DNA of 64,000 nt, from NCBI GenBank assembly GCA_905147135.1, contig LR990060.1, positions 884,001 to 948,000 on the forward strand. The letters are read 5' to 3'. The position numbers and the translations under genes are program-made. This DNA is from Blastobasis lacticolella. Taxonomy: Eukaryota > Arthropoda > Insecta > Lepidoptera > Blastobasidae. The stretch's first letter is position 1. Every line of letters starts with the position of its first letter. Of this stretch, positions 20,410-31,837 are shown piece by piece. The notes beneath the pieces are model-generated. The model had not been told where the DNA came from. It did no database searches and saw only the letters and a list, made by a program, of their open reading frames with translations.

Positions 20410-20455
20410 CACATGGACTATTATAGTAAATTCATTTACTATAATAGTCCATGTG
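20410..20455. repeat. Perfect 22-bp inverted repeat with 2-nt loop
   Basis: cacatggactattatagtaa at the left is exactly mirrored at the right, separated by only two bases. Partial pairing continues outward (acttg/caagt). Confidence 0.95.
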
Positions 20456-21205
20456 TCCAAGTAGTACAAATTGCATACTTAGCCTATTTAGTCATTATCT
20501 TTATCGATTTTAACATCAAGTACAAACTTACTTTACTTTCTGCTACTTAAACAAATTACACTAGGTCTAATTAAATACTAAGCAAACAATGAAAAGCCGA
20601 GCCCAGACATGTATCAAGATATGTACAGTACACATGTTTCTACAATTTTTTTTGCAAAGTTTTATCTTTTGTAGAAGCGACTTCCCATAAATGTTCTCCA
20701 ATATTTTAGAATAAGTTTTTGGCTATGATAGACGACAGTATACCGTGTAACTAACTAACTAAAGTCTTTGCAAAGAGTGTAAGAGTCATCTAAATATTTA
20801 AGGTTTGTGCCCTTTGATGTACTTGATGCCAAAAAATCGACACAAGAATGGCAAATACGCAGTACTTGTACAAAATCTAAAATATTTGTACATAAATTTA
20901 CAAATAGGCTCCCACATATAGTTTTTGCGCATCTTTGTACACATCTTCACACATGTCTGGGCTCGGCATGAATATTGAATATTCACACCCATATTTACAA
21001 ACAATACATAAATAAATAAATTACTATGCGTTCTAACATTGCCTGTTAGATTGTCTTTGCTAAGTGAATGCACTGCATTCAATACGGCTCTGAAAATAAG
21101 TAGTTAATTTTGCTCGCTAATTAACAGGCGTTAAACACTAACATCAGCCTTACAAACGATCCTTTGAAATTTCCATGGTTGTCTTTTAAACTGCTTATAT
21201 ATTTG
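20456..21205. other. Intergenic AT-rich DNA
   Basis: The word cgagcccagacatgt (20599) has an inverted counterpart (acatgtctgggctcg, 20951-20966) with more pairing around it (cttgtacaaa/tttgcaaa-type words), suggesting a decayed foldback element of about 370 bp. Confidence 0.45.
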
Positions 21206-21566
21206 TAGAGCTCGTCTAGTCTAAAATGCCGCGCCCCACTACTTAGTTAGTTGATTTCGATGTGTGAGTGCAAATATTGATAACGACACTTCATCTGTGT
21301 GGGAGCCAATGATCGACGCGTGCTCCTACGTTTGAATATTACCGGCAACTGAATGACCAATTACAACGGCATTTGTATATGTATTGCGTCCATAACAACT
21401 CAATTAATGAGTTAAGCTCGCCTTTGTACATCTCTGTTACTGTACTGTATAATTATGTCATGTTTGTGTACAATAAAGAATAAAGAATAAAGAAGAATAT
21501 TTTAAACTTGCTTGTGTGCGTTAATGCGATAGTGGGGTGCGTCATTTTAGATTAGACGAGCTCTAC
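21206..21566. mobile_element. MITE, about 360 bp
   Basis: The left end (gtagagctcgtctagtctaa) pairs with the right end (ttagattagacgagctctac) over about 35 bp, including cgccccac/gtgggg words. The interior has an aataaag triplet run near 21470-21492. Confidence 0.82.
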
Positions 21567-21849
21567 ACACCTATCTATATGTTTGTGATCTAATAAACCC
21601 ATTGCATTATATCTCATAATAACCTTTGTTGTCTAGGTGGCCGCATCCGCGCATTTCAGCACACCATACGGTTTCAAATACTACTTTGTTATTATATTTT
21701 ATAACATTTACTTCAATGTCTTCACTCGTGAGTGTTGCTGACTGTGCATCGTCGTAAGCAATTGAATGTTATTTTCTTACAACAACTGTGTCTGTGATTG
21801 TTTAGTCTTAAAATAATGACGTCATTTTGTGTTGTCATAATCGCCATGC

Positions 21850-21945
21850 TTGGCAGGCGGGTTACAGCTCATGGTGTTGGAGACACATCGCGGAAAAGGC
21901 TACATGACGTCGGTGTACCTCAAGGCAGCATTTTAGGTTCAAACT
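21850..21945 (+). mobile_element. Tiny LINE reverse-transcriptase relic
   Basis: One frame reads DVGVPQGSILGSN, the conserved GVPQGSILG block of LINE reverse transcriptase. It directly follows a Rep-E-like word (catgcttggcaggcgggtt). Nothing else of the domain is preserved. Confidence 0.6.
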
Positions 21946-23127
21946 ATTTATGACCTTAATTTGTCAGACGTTTTATAAGTATTTACATCTGATTGCAAAT
22001 ATTGGACTTATTGTAATCCATGGTGGAAGAAACCTAGAAAACACTTTACTTGTAAAATATCTGGTACTGACTGCGATAGTTTAAATCATTGCATTATTCA
22101 AATTGTTGCTTGAAAAGAGGTATGGCATTTACGTTTTATTTCCTAATGTAATTTTTATTTATTTAATTTCATTCGGATGTAGCACAGAATACAACAAAAC
22201 AATTTTCATAGGTATATTATAATTAAAATCATACCTATAAATTTTTGGGATACCTATAACACGAGGGAGTTATAGCAATGTGGCAAGCATGAATGCATGT
22301 TTATAAGACTTTGATGGGTGTATTTTATTGGAATTCTGGGGCCCTTTTTTTGAAACGCTCGCCACCGGTATAACGGTCCTTAATTTTGATTGAAAAATTC
22401 AATATTTTGATGCATGATGCTGATTTTCAATATTTTTGAACCATTCGCTTTTGGCGTTGCCAATGCAATTAGCAGTTCAAAAATAGATTGGGGATAGAAC
22501 CTTGGGGGAGGTTCTCGCGCTATTTCAACTCAAATTCGTCATTTACTCTTGCCAAAAAACTGTATTAAAACGTCACTGAAATTGACCTTCGACAATATAC
22601 GACTGTTTAACATAGTTGAGAAAATATTGTTTGGCTGCAATAGACATTTTAATGTCATATTAATGTGGTGAGGAAAAATGGCAAAACAGAGTTGCCACAG
22701 TCGAAAATTAGATGCCTGACTTACCACTATCATCCACTATACAAATCAATGAATATTTTTAGTTCACAAAATCTTATTACCTACTTCTGAAATCAGAATG
22801 CCCAAAATGTACAAGAAAATATTAACTCTGTTCAATATGAACAATATTTTTTATTGGAATATTATGCGTCATAGTGTCGCATTTTTTATTACTCCGAATG
22901 CTTATATGACTGTGTCGTACACTAAATAAAAAAAATATATTCTCGTCCTATCTAGATTAATAGAAATGTAAGATAGCGAAGTAAATAAATTAACTGTTTC
23001 ATCACTATACATTGTGACTAATTATTATCTGTGATATATTATAGTTAAATTTTATTCTAGTTAAGTAAATAAATGATTAGCTTTTATTACTTGTAAAGGA
23101 TGTTTTAAGAGGAGTGTTAAATAAGCG
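21946..23127. other. Intergenic AT-rich DNA
   Basis: No gene. Short palindromic words occur around 22230-22270 (cctataa). Poly-A-like stretches occur near 22925. Confidence 0.5.
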
Positions 23128-23130
23128 CCG

Positions 23131-23552
23131 TCCATACAAACTTAGTTTGATCATATTTTCAATATTACGCTAATAAAATCAATGAAATTTTGTAGACGTG
23201 ATTCTGAAACAAATATCAATACTTGGCAGTATTTCGTTTTAATATATCGTGCATTGCCGTGCAACTTTGAAACGTAATATAGGTTTTAACGAAAATCTTG
23301 TATGTATTCAGTGCCTCAGATAGTGCCATCCGCATTGCTCGGTTTTGGTCTGGGAAAATATAAGTACCGAATATTAAAAAAAAAAACATTTTATACTTAA
23401 CCTATTGATCATTGAAATGATAAGAAGAACGAAAATCTGACAACCAAGAGTATGGATATTGGTTTTTAGATCACGTCTACAAAATTTCAATGGCTTTGAT
23501 AGCGTAATTAAGAAAATATAATCAAATAACGTTTGTATGGAGAACATTAGCC
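23131..23552. mobile_element. MITE, about 420 bp, long inverted arms
   Basis: The left arm (gtccatacaaacttagtttg ... aattttgtagacgtgat) pairs with the right arm (atcacgtctacaaaattt ... gtttgtatgga) over about 95 bp at roughly 80 percent. No ORF. Confidence 0.85.
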
Positions 23553-23984
23553 TTAAGACGTAGTTATATGCTTTTAAAATGCAATAAAATACCTAAAATG
23601 GCGGTAATATAGTGAATGTTGATTTCCAGCTCTAGTTGTTGATCTCACATCAATGGATTACTTTCTTGAGGCTGGGCCGATTTCGGGGGCAGCTAGATAG
23701 TTGATACGTATCCTTACGCAGTATAAAATAAAGCCACTTTGAGATACGGAGGACGTGGTTGGACGTCCGACCAAAGTCGGTTTCTTCGAAAAGCGACTTC
23801 TAATTTTCGATTCAAATCTAGTGTCATATTTAGTAAGTAATACTTTTAATTCAAAGACAAATTTCGATTGACCTTTCGTTTTAAAATCAGAATATTAGAT
23901 TGAACTTAGATATTTTAAATCTTTTTGTTACTTGCTTTAACGATACCTATATATTTTTTTAATTAAAATTTTTATAAATTTTTG

Positions 23985-24102
23985 CTGCCAGGGTGGGCAA
24001 CGCATTGGCGATACTCTCGGTGTTACTAATGTCTACAGGCAGTGATGACCACTTTCAATCAGGTGGCCCGCTTGCCTGTTTGCCTACCGAATGACAAAAA
24101 AA
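23985..24102 (-). mobile_element. Rep-C head fragment (-)
   Basis: Contains gctgccagggtgggcaacgc, cactttcaatcaggtggccc and gcctgtttgcctaccg. Confidence 0.8.
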
Positions 24103-25178
24103 AATAACCTAACCACCGTGGAGTGCGACCACCGCATGCATGATTTTTAGCTATTTTATTTATTTTAAAAGCGTATACCTCTCTAAAATGTCCAATTATC
24201 AGATAGAAAAAGACAAAACAAATGAATTTGGCAACGATAATAGTGAATGTGATATAAAGAGAAAGTAACATACTGCCAATAGTGCAACTAAGTATGTTGC
24301 ATATAAACAACAAGTTAGTAGTACAAAAGCTAATATTCAAAATACGAACAAACTAAGTTTGTTTGGAGCACGCTGGAACGCGATCGAGGGATAATAGCCT
24401 TAAGTGTATAAGTTTTACCAACCATATATTTTTGAAATCGCCTTTTGAAGGCCTTTAGTTTGATACCCCACTTGATTGGTTTTAGAAATAAAATATTTAA
24501 TTTATTATTCTTTCTTTAAATTAAAAAAATAAATTCGAAAGTCAGTTAAGCCTCCTTCTGACACTGTAAAAAATAACCGCGCCCATTTCTCATGGTCATA
24601 ATTAAAGTTGCCACGTTCAGTTGTTTTATCTCACACTAAGTACTAATTATTTTGACTCACTTGTGCCAAGCTGGGTTATCGTTAAAATCATTGAAATATT
24701 CATAAAAATTATCTCATTCAAAATGAAATAACTGTGCATGAATATTAAATAAAAAGACACAATTTTAAATAATCCACCCCTTGGGTTTATTTTTTATAGG
24801 AGAAAGTTTACACTTTTGATCTTCAATTTAATCTCCGAGTTACGGTTATTTTTTACTAGTAGAATACCTAAGCTGTGAGTTCAAACTTAGCCTCCAATAT
24901 TTCCCTCAACTAGCCTCGAATTATTTATTGAATCTAGAGTTTTGGCATAAGTGGGCCTTAGTTATACCTACATCTGTGGATATCTACATTATGAATGTAC
25001 AACTTGTAAATATACCTAGATATATTATCTTTTGTTAATAGTTATCGTAAGTATTACCATAGATTTAGTGAACACAATGAAACTATCGAGTATATTTTGA
25101 GCATTTATTTTTGTCGTTTTATTTTCCTCTAGCTGTTTTCGGCATAATTTAAAAAATTGTAATGTATATGAAGGTCAT
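24103..25178. other. Intergenic AT-rich DNA
   Basis: A possible MITE with short ends actgtaaaaaataaccg (24563) and cggttattttttact (24843) is the only structure seen. No gene recognised. Confidence 0.45.
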
Positions 25179-26962
25179 TTTTTTTTTTTATTACTATCAA
25201 GGCAGGCATTTGACCGCCATCTCACCTGTTGGTAAGTGACGATGCGGCCGAAGATGAAGCATGCCCGTCTTGGAACAGCCTAATCACTCTAGCCTTAAAG
25301 GCATCTAGATTATATTGATCAGGGAACACACTCGCAGGCAAAGCGTTCCATTCCTTAGCCGTACGCATTATAAAGGTCGAGCCAAAGCGGTTCGTGCGGA
25401 TGGCTGGAAGATCCACGACATAAGGATGAAGCGCTCGCCCGGATCGCGTTTCCCGATGGCGGCGCGGGGCCGGCGGAATGAGGTCGTGCAGCTGCTTCGC
25501 ACACTCTCCGAAATGTAATCTGTAGAAGACCGACAGACGCGCAACCCTACGCCGATGTTCGAGGCTCTACAGCCTAGCCTTAATCAACCGCGGGTCACAA
25601 ATTATCTTCTTTGCACGTTTTTCCACCGAATCCAAAGCCGCCAGTTGATATTTAGCTGATCCATCCCAGAGGTGGCAGCAGTACTCCATGCAGGACCGCA
25701 CTTATGCTTGATATAACTGAAGCAACTGCTTAGAAGTGAAGTACCGCCTAACCTTCGAGAGGATACCAAGTTTTTTTGCTGCAGTCTTTGCCTTGGATTC
25801 GATATACTGACCAAAGTTGAGATTTGAAGATAACTCAACATCAAGAAGCTGTAGGTTGTCGGTAATTTCCACAGGAACATCCCGAAATGTTGGAGTAAGA
25901 TTGAGTGGACTCCTTTTGGCGGAAAACAAACACGCCTGAGTTTTGGTTGCGTTGAACGCCACCAGATTGGCTTTGCGCCAATCAGAAACTGCCTTGAGAG
26001 CTATGTCCAAACGATCAACCATGGCCTCTCGACAAGACTGAATATCGTCCCTGTTGGCTTTTGCCTCTGACAGATATTTATCCGTTACCGTGCTGTCATC
26101 TGCATACCCAAAGGTGCCTGGTACAAGAAGATTGTTAATATGCAGCAGGAATAAAGTCGCGGACAGTACAGATCCCTGAGGAACTCCCGCGTCGATAGCC
26201 TGGAGATTAGACGAGTAGCCATCGATAACTACACGGATTGAACGTTCACTCAAAAAATCTGATATCCAGGTGCAAAAGCCAACAGGAATACCAAATAAAG
26301 GAAGCTTGCTTAGAAGGCAAGCATGCCAAACCCTGTCAAAGGCCTTAGAAATATCAAGAGACACAGCAAGGGCCTCGCCATGTCTCTCAATGGCCTCACT
26401 CCATAATTGTGTGGCATACACCAGAAGGTCCCCAGTAGACCGACCACGGCGGAATCCGTACTGGTGATCGCTGAGGAGATCGTTACCTTCAAGATGCGCA
26501 AGGAGTTTATTGTTCAGTGCACGTTCCATAATCTTACAGAGTATGGAAGTGACCGAAATAGGGCGGTAATTGGAAGGGTCGGCACGGCTGCCTTTTTTTG
26601 GCACGGGCTGCACATTGGCAAGCTTCCACGACTTAGGTACAATACCAGTCTCAAGTGAGAGGCGATACAGGCGCGTGAGAACAGGAGACAGCTCGGGGGC
26701 ACAACTACGCAGGACTATTGCCGGTATACCATCTGGTCCACTAGCCTTGTTCACGTCCAGACTCCGCAGGATTTTCAATATCTCTTTCTGATGTATTCGC
26801 ACCTCTGCCATAGCGCAGTCAGCACGGGGTGAGATAGGTGGTGTTTTTCCTGCAGTATCCAAACGCGAATTCGCCGCGAAAAGAGAAACAAGCAAATTTG
26901 CTTTCTCTTCAGTAGCATGGGCCAATATTCCGTCTGGTTTTAGCAAACGGTTGGAGATATTA
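25179..26962 (-). mobile_element. Decayed jockey/CR1-group LINE, ORF2 remnant (-)
   Basis: From 26946 down to 25702 an open frame encodes a reverse transcriptase: NKASGPDGIPAIVL, the NYRPISVTS block, LDISKAFDRVWH, GVPQGSVLSATLF and the GYADDSTV catalytic box. A stop ends it at 25702, but the downstream frame continues as usual for the family (SCMEYCCHLWDG, then MRTAKEWNALPASVFPDQY) to 25222. A poly-T run at 25179-25190 marks the 3' A-tail. It is 5'-truncated (no endonuclease) and inactive through stops. The last 150 bp recur as fragments near 33530, 36825 and 43850. Confidence 0.9.
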
Positions 26963-27485
26963 GGGCCTCGAGTCTGCTAATATACTAATGGCTCGATCAA
27001 ATAGTACCTAATTGTAAATTAATTGTAAATCTCAATGTCAGTTAGACACGTATTTGGTATTCTGAAACTGTTATTAATAGCTCAATTGAATGGTAATGGG
27101 ATCGTAATTGCAGCACAATGGGAGATTTTCCGAGAGCCGATTAAAAAGAGAAAATAGTTCAAATAATTGTAATAAGTACCTATATGGCGTTGATAAGACA
27201 CGATTCTTAAAAATAAATGAAAACGAGACCGTTACATGTATAAAAGTATAATAAATTTGAGCTTTCTTCTAAGAAAGGTACTAAAACTAAGTACCTTTCC
27301 ACGAAACACCCTTTCTAGTTACTTCGGTTAACAAATCCAATACTTGAGAGAGATACTTGTCTAAGCAGCGCTTTATACTTTTTAAAGTTGCTGTTTGAAA
27401 ATCTCCCATTAAACTGCCATTGAGCAGCTTATGCGATCCAACTACAGTTCGATCGAGACAATTAAATTTACCAGACTCGAGGCCC
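26963..27485. mobile_element. Possible foldback element
   Basis: The 14-bp word gggcctcgagtctg (26963-26976) is perfectly inverted at 27472-27485. Weaker pairing continues inward, for example aatgggagattttc at 27115 opposite its complement near 27405. The element starts exactly where the LINE frame stops. Confidence 0.5.
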
Positions 27486-27649
27486 AGTCCTACAACGTTA
27501 CTTAAATCGCTCTCTGTGGTCGGGCCGATCAGACCACAGGGATTTCTATTTGTAACTCAAGATAAAGATTGGGTTGACAGAGATACTTTTTGTTTCATCA
27601 AAATTGGTTCAATGTTTGGAAAGATATTTGAACTGACTCTCAGACTCTT

Positions 27650-28500
27650 CTTCGTCTCGCGCGTGCGCGAAGCGCACGTGCGGGGAGACCGATTTTGGGG
27701 CGAACCCACTGTCGGTGATGTGGGTGCGCGGCCCGTAGAGACGGGCCGGTCATTAGGGTTGGCGCCTTCGTCACCTCCCCCGCGGTCGGGCGCACTGGGC
27801 GCGGGACCGGCGTAGGGCGGCTTCCAGGCGCGAACAATCCGGGGTTGGGGCTGCCACTGGCGTGGCAGAGGCGTCGCCGGAGCCTGCAGGCGTCAACCTC
27901 GTGAGAGGGACCTCCTGCGGCTGCCGGGGGTCTCGTCCGGAGGTGGGGGCCGCGGGACATAGTCGCTCAACGGCCCCCGCGTTGCTGCCCAATTGCGGCT
28001 AACGCTCGGGGCCCGGCGCAGTTAGATCCGTCGACCCGTAGGGACGGAAATGCAGCGCCGGGCAGTCGATCCGGTGGGGTTGGCCGCCGGGCGCAGTGCG
28101 CGCGCCGGCGGCGGGCGTCAGTCAGGTGGGGTGCCGCGAGCGGTGCTCAGCGGCCGTAGAGTCCGGTGGGGGTGTGGTGCAGGGTCTCAACCCGAAGGGA
28201 GTCCTCCTGCACCCGATGTCGCATCAGGAAGGGCGTCGTGTCCGGTGTGGCGTCGCCGTTGACGGCGATGAGTCGACGGCGACGCGGCGTCAAGTTGGGG
28301 GTGCGCGGCGGCAACGCGATTCGCGGTACGCGGGTGCGCGTGCGCGGCGCGGCGGGTTGTAGGGCGCTTCTCAGCGCGGCGTCGTCTCCGGTGGGGGACC
28401 GCCACTTCAACGGGATCTCAGCGGAGAGCCCGGAGTGACGGTCGGGGTGAGGACGGTCTCGCGCCTAAGACTGCGTCCGCTGGTCTGGATCGGTGGATTC
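27650..28500. other. GC-rich island of unknown origin
   Basis: About 850 bp is strongly GC-rich against AT-rich surroundings. Short hairpins with small loops recur: 27662-27678 (stem cgtgcgc, loop gaa), 27730-27747 (stem ggcccgt, loop agag) and a tcgccgt/acggcga stem at about 28254-28269. A further stem, ctgtggtc/gaccacag, lies just upstream (27514-27539). Open frames here are products of composition; none gives a recognisable domain. It could be a LINE 5' UTR (R1-like elements have such regions), a structured RNA, or a recent insertion. It does not look like the conserved parts of 18S or 28S rRNA. Confidence 0.6.
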
Positions 28501-29828
28501 GGCGGATTGATCGAGGTACAACACAAACGCAATTCTACCTATTCGCGATTCTACACAATATGGATTCCGCACAACTGACATTCAACACATTATTTATTCC
28601 ACACAGTCTTCAATTATACACAAACGCGTTTCTTCCTCTTCGCGATTCTACACAATATTAATTCCACACAACTGCCCGGGGTCTGCATTGACCATGATCC
28701 AGGATTGGCAGATCAAGTCATTACAGTAGAGCAACTGCCATTTGACCTGCTACCACGGGAACCTGAACATTTTGGATCATGGTTACCTACACATTCGGTC
28801 ACCTGAATGAGCAAGTTTCATCATGATGTTTGTCTTCACCCTAAAGGTGCGTACGAATTAGAGCGGCTCAGCCCGAGGCATGCTCACCGCGCGCGGCGAG
28901 GCTGCTCAGTTGCTCATTTGTTTGTTCGTTGAGGCAACGTGCTCGCAGCAAGCCACAAATGCGCCGCACACGATTGGCGATTTTCTCTGTCCATGCTCAA
29001 AGGTGCCTCGGCGTGCGTGCCTCGCGAGGTTGGACGTGACTACAAATGCGCGCGTATTGTTTATTGACACTTGACAATTTTAATATTTTCATGTTAATTA
29101 AACTGTTGGTGTTCCTAATAAATACATAAAATAAAATAAATAAAATAAAATAAATAAATAAAATTAAATAAATGAAATTAAATAAATAAATAAAATTAAA
29201 TAAAATACATAAAATAAATTTAATAAATAAATAAATTATATGGAAAACTTATATACTAAACAACAAGGTGAGCAGAAAAAAGCGTTATGGGATCGAAAAA
29301 ACTAAAATTATTTTAACAATCCCATCAATTATGATAAAAGCAGCATCAGCATTTTATTTGTGCGGCGCATTTGTGGCTCGCCGCGAGCACGTTGCCTCAA
29401 CGAACAAACAAATGCGCAGCTGAGCAGCCTCACCGCGCGCGGTGAGCATGCCTCGGGCTGAGCCGCTCTAATTCGTACGCACCTTTAGGGTGAAGACAAA
29501 CATCATGATGAAACTTGCTCATTCAGGTGACCGAATGTGTAGGTAACCATGATCCAAAATGTTCAGGTTCCCGTGGTAGCAGGTCAAATGGCAGTTGCTC
29601 TACTGTAATGACTTGATCTGCCAATCCTGGATCATGGTCAATGCAGACCCCGGGCAGTTGTGTGGAATTAATATTGTGTAGAATCGCGAACAGGAAGAAA
29701 CGCGTTTGTGTATAATTGAAGACTGTGTGGAATAAATAATGTGTTGAATGTCAGTTGTGCGGAATCCATATTGTGTAGAATCGCGAATAGGTAGAATTGC
29801 GTTTGTGTTGTACATCGATCAATCCGAT
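28501..29828. repeat. Long inverted repeat, 470-bp arms, A-rich spacer
   Basis: Left arm 28501-28970 and right arm 29359-29828 are reverse complements with only a handful of mismatches and no length difference. Each arm contains, from outside in, a tacacaatat-rich unit, a SINE-A tail and a cgcgcgcgg-rich end starting ctaaaggtgcgtacgaatta. The 388-bp spacer includes an (aaata)n microsatellite (29120-29240). Confidence 0.93.
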
Positions 29829-29881
29829 TCGGCGATCGGGAGGTACGTCGCGCCCGCACAGCCCGAATCCATTTGAACTGA

Positions 29882-30029
29882 GGGCTTACCATGAACTCTT
29901 ATAGCAGGACCTAAACAGAATTGCTTTTGGTTTGAACGAGACAAGCTTATGTGACACGTATAGCGCTGTCTCGTTCTAAGCAGGGCAGTTATGTTTAGGT
30001 CCTGCTATAAGAGTTCATGGTAAGGCCCC
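29882..30029. mobile_element. 148-bp MITE, near-palindromic
   Basis: Ends gcttaccatgaactcttata and tataagagttcatggtaagg form inverted arms of about 36 bp. The interior also pairs (gaacgagaca/tgtctcgttc). Confidence 0.9.
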
Positions 30030-30151
30030 TGACCTTTTTTTAACTAAGAGCCCATACAGACGTTCACGATTTCTACTCGATTTTTCCAAATGTTTATGTA
30101 ATTTTGGTTCCTATACTAATGACAGAAATAAAGAAAGAAATAGAGCAGATA

Positions 30152-30430
30152 AAGCATCGGTGGCCGAGTGGACTCGTAATCGAGAGGTACCGGGTTCGAA
30201 TCCCGCTGCGTTCATGTACCAATGACTCTTTTCTGGGTTATGTACATTAATTGAATACTAACTGATGCTCTTGCGTGTAACCATGATCCAATCTGGTCAG
30301 GTACCCCTGATTACAGGGTCACGGAGGTCAGATGACAGTTGCTCCACTGTAATTATCTGATCTGCCAAATCCTGGGCCATGTTCAAGACGAACCCCGGAC
30401 CCTCATGCTTAGACATTAACGCCAAGATGA
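30152..30430 (+). mobile_element. SINE-A copy (+)
   Basis: Head gcatcggtggccgagtgga (part of the head is lost), box B gggttcgaatcccgctgcg, tail to cattaacgccaagatga. Confidence 0.82.
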
Positions 30431-30667
30431 CGAGGGTAGACGGCACGTTTTCTGTCCGGTTGCTATGCTGTTACTATCCGGGCACGACATCTGGTTTGTA
30501 AGTAGCGTAGCGACGTATAAACGGGCCCTTAGACTGGCAAAACGTTGTAGATGGATGTTGCGAGCCGATGTTTAATTTACAAGCAAGAAACGTAGAGTGC
30601 AACAGACATGCATGGCATGTCTACAGAGCTCAAAGGCCGGGACCGTATCCGCTCTCCTTAGGTTGCA

Positions 30668-30921
30668 GTGGCCGTATTCACAATGATTCGAAATCGTTTC
30701 CGAACGATTCGACGCGAAATTCGTGAGCGGCGAATCCGTGTCGATCGATTCGAAAACTGTTATTCAGAATTCCGATCGATTCTACGGAAACTCTACTCTC
30801 TAAAACATATGAAAATTTCATCAAAATTAACTGAAACCACATTTTCCTAAGAACTTTTGCGGGGTCCTTTGTCGATTCCGTATCCGAATCCGATTTCCGT
30901 GCCATTGTGAATACGGCTACA
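30668..30921. mobile_element. MITE, about 250 bp
   Basis: Terminal words gccgtattcacaatg and cattgtgaatacggc are perfect inverted repeats. The interior is rich in cgattcg/cgaatcg words that can pair further. Confidence 0.85.
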
Positions 30922-31837
30922 GATGTCCTGGACGACGGTGGCCGCGCACCGTCAGGTGGACCGTCCATCCGTGTGCGTTCCTAGGCAATATAAAACTTAT
31001 CTGTCCCAGTGACAGCCTGTTATTGGAATTCTCATGACATTTCGAAATAGCGATACTTTCCAGCTTTGGCTACCTGGGTACCGATTCTGGTGTGCAATGC
31101 AGTTGTTATTATGTTGCAATGTAACTGTGATGTCACTATAACTACATCGAGGTATCGAGTCAGTCCCAGCATCAACCCAGTTAAATTGCAGTTAAATCAT
31201 TGTTCGTCCTTTGACACGTTCTCGTTGACAGAATTGAAGGCAGTTTGACAACTAAGAAAGATGCAACTTAGTAATTTATTTATTTATTGGAGTACCAACA
31301 GCCATATAAAACCATAATGCAACTAAAGTACCAGAAAACGAACTGTGGAAAAGTTCGAACTAATGAAAGTTGCAACTCAACAACTGTTCATCCGTCTGTC
31401 AGTGGCACAGCAGGTAGCTCCAGAAAGAATTAACCGATTTCGAAATATTGGAGAAAATAAAATTACAACAAAATCAAACCACATAACATTTCAACTCAGT
31501 TTATTTATCAAATACTAATTAAGACAAACATAAATAACTTAATAGTGCATTTAAAAACATATTAAACTCAGGATAGGACAATACATTTGACAACACCTCT
31601 ACAACCTATGTACAATTTAAATAATTCATACAATCGTAATACAATTACTAAATTACCTTGCACCAAATTCTCGAACGCATTTAAGCTAATACTTAAACAA
31701 AAAACTTCATACGAAAAAGGTTAAACTTCATTCTTAAACGTGTTTAAGGATTTTGAAGGTTGAAGGGTCTTAGTGGACGATCATAATCTAAATTATACAT
31801 TAGATAACATGCATTACAAAATCATTTTTTAAATATT
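30922..31837. other. Intergenic DNA, no gene
   Basis: It contains an atttatttattt run at 31275. Nothing coding is recognised. It lies 3' of the MYND gene. Confidence 0.5.

Noticed and set aside
27420..28438. Arg/Pro/Ala-rich open frames on both strands in the GC-rich island
   Set aside because: Stop codons are rare in GC-rich DNA; the peptides are low complexity and overlap in several frames, so no gene is called.
27650..28500. Ribosomal RNA gene
   Set aside because: High GC suggested rDNA, but I could not find any universally conserved rRNA core segment.
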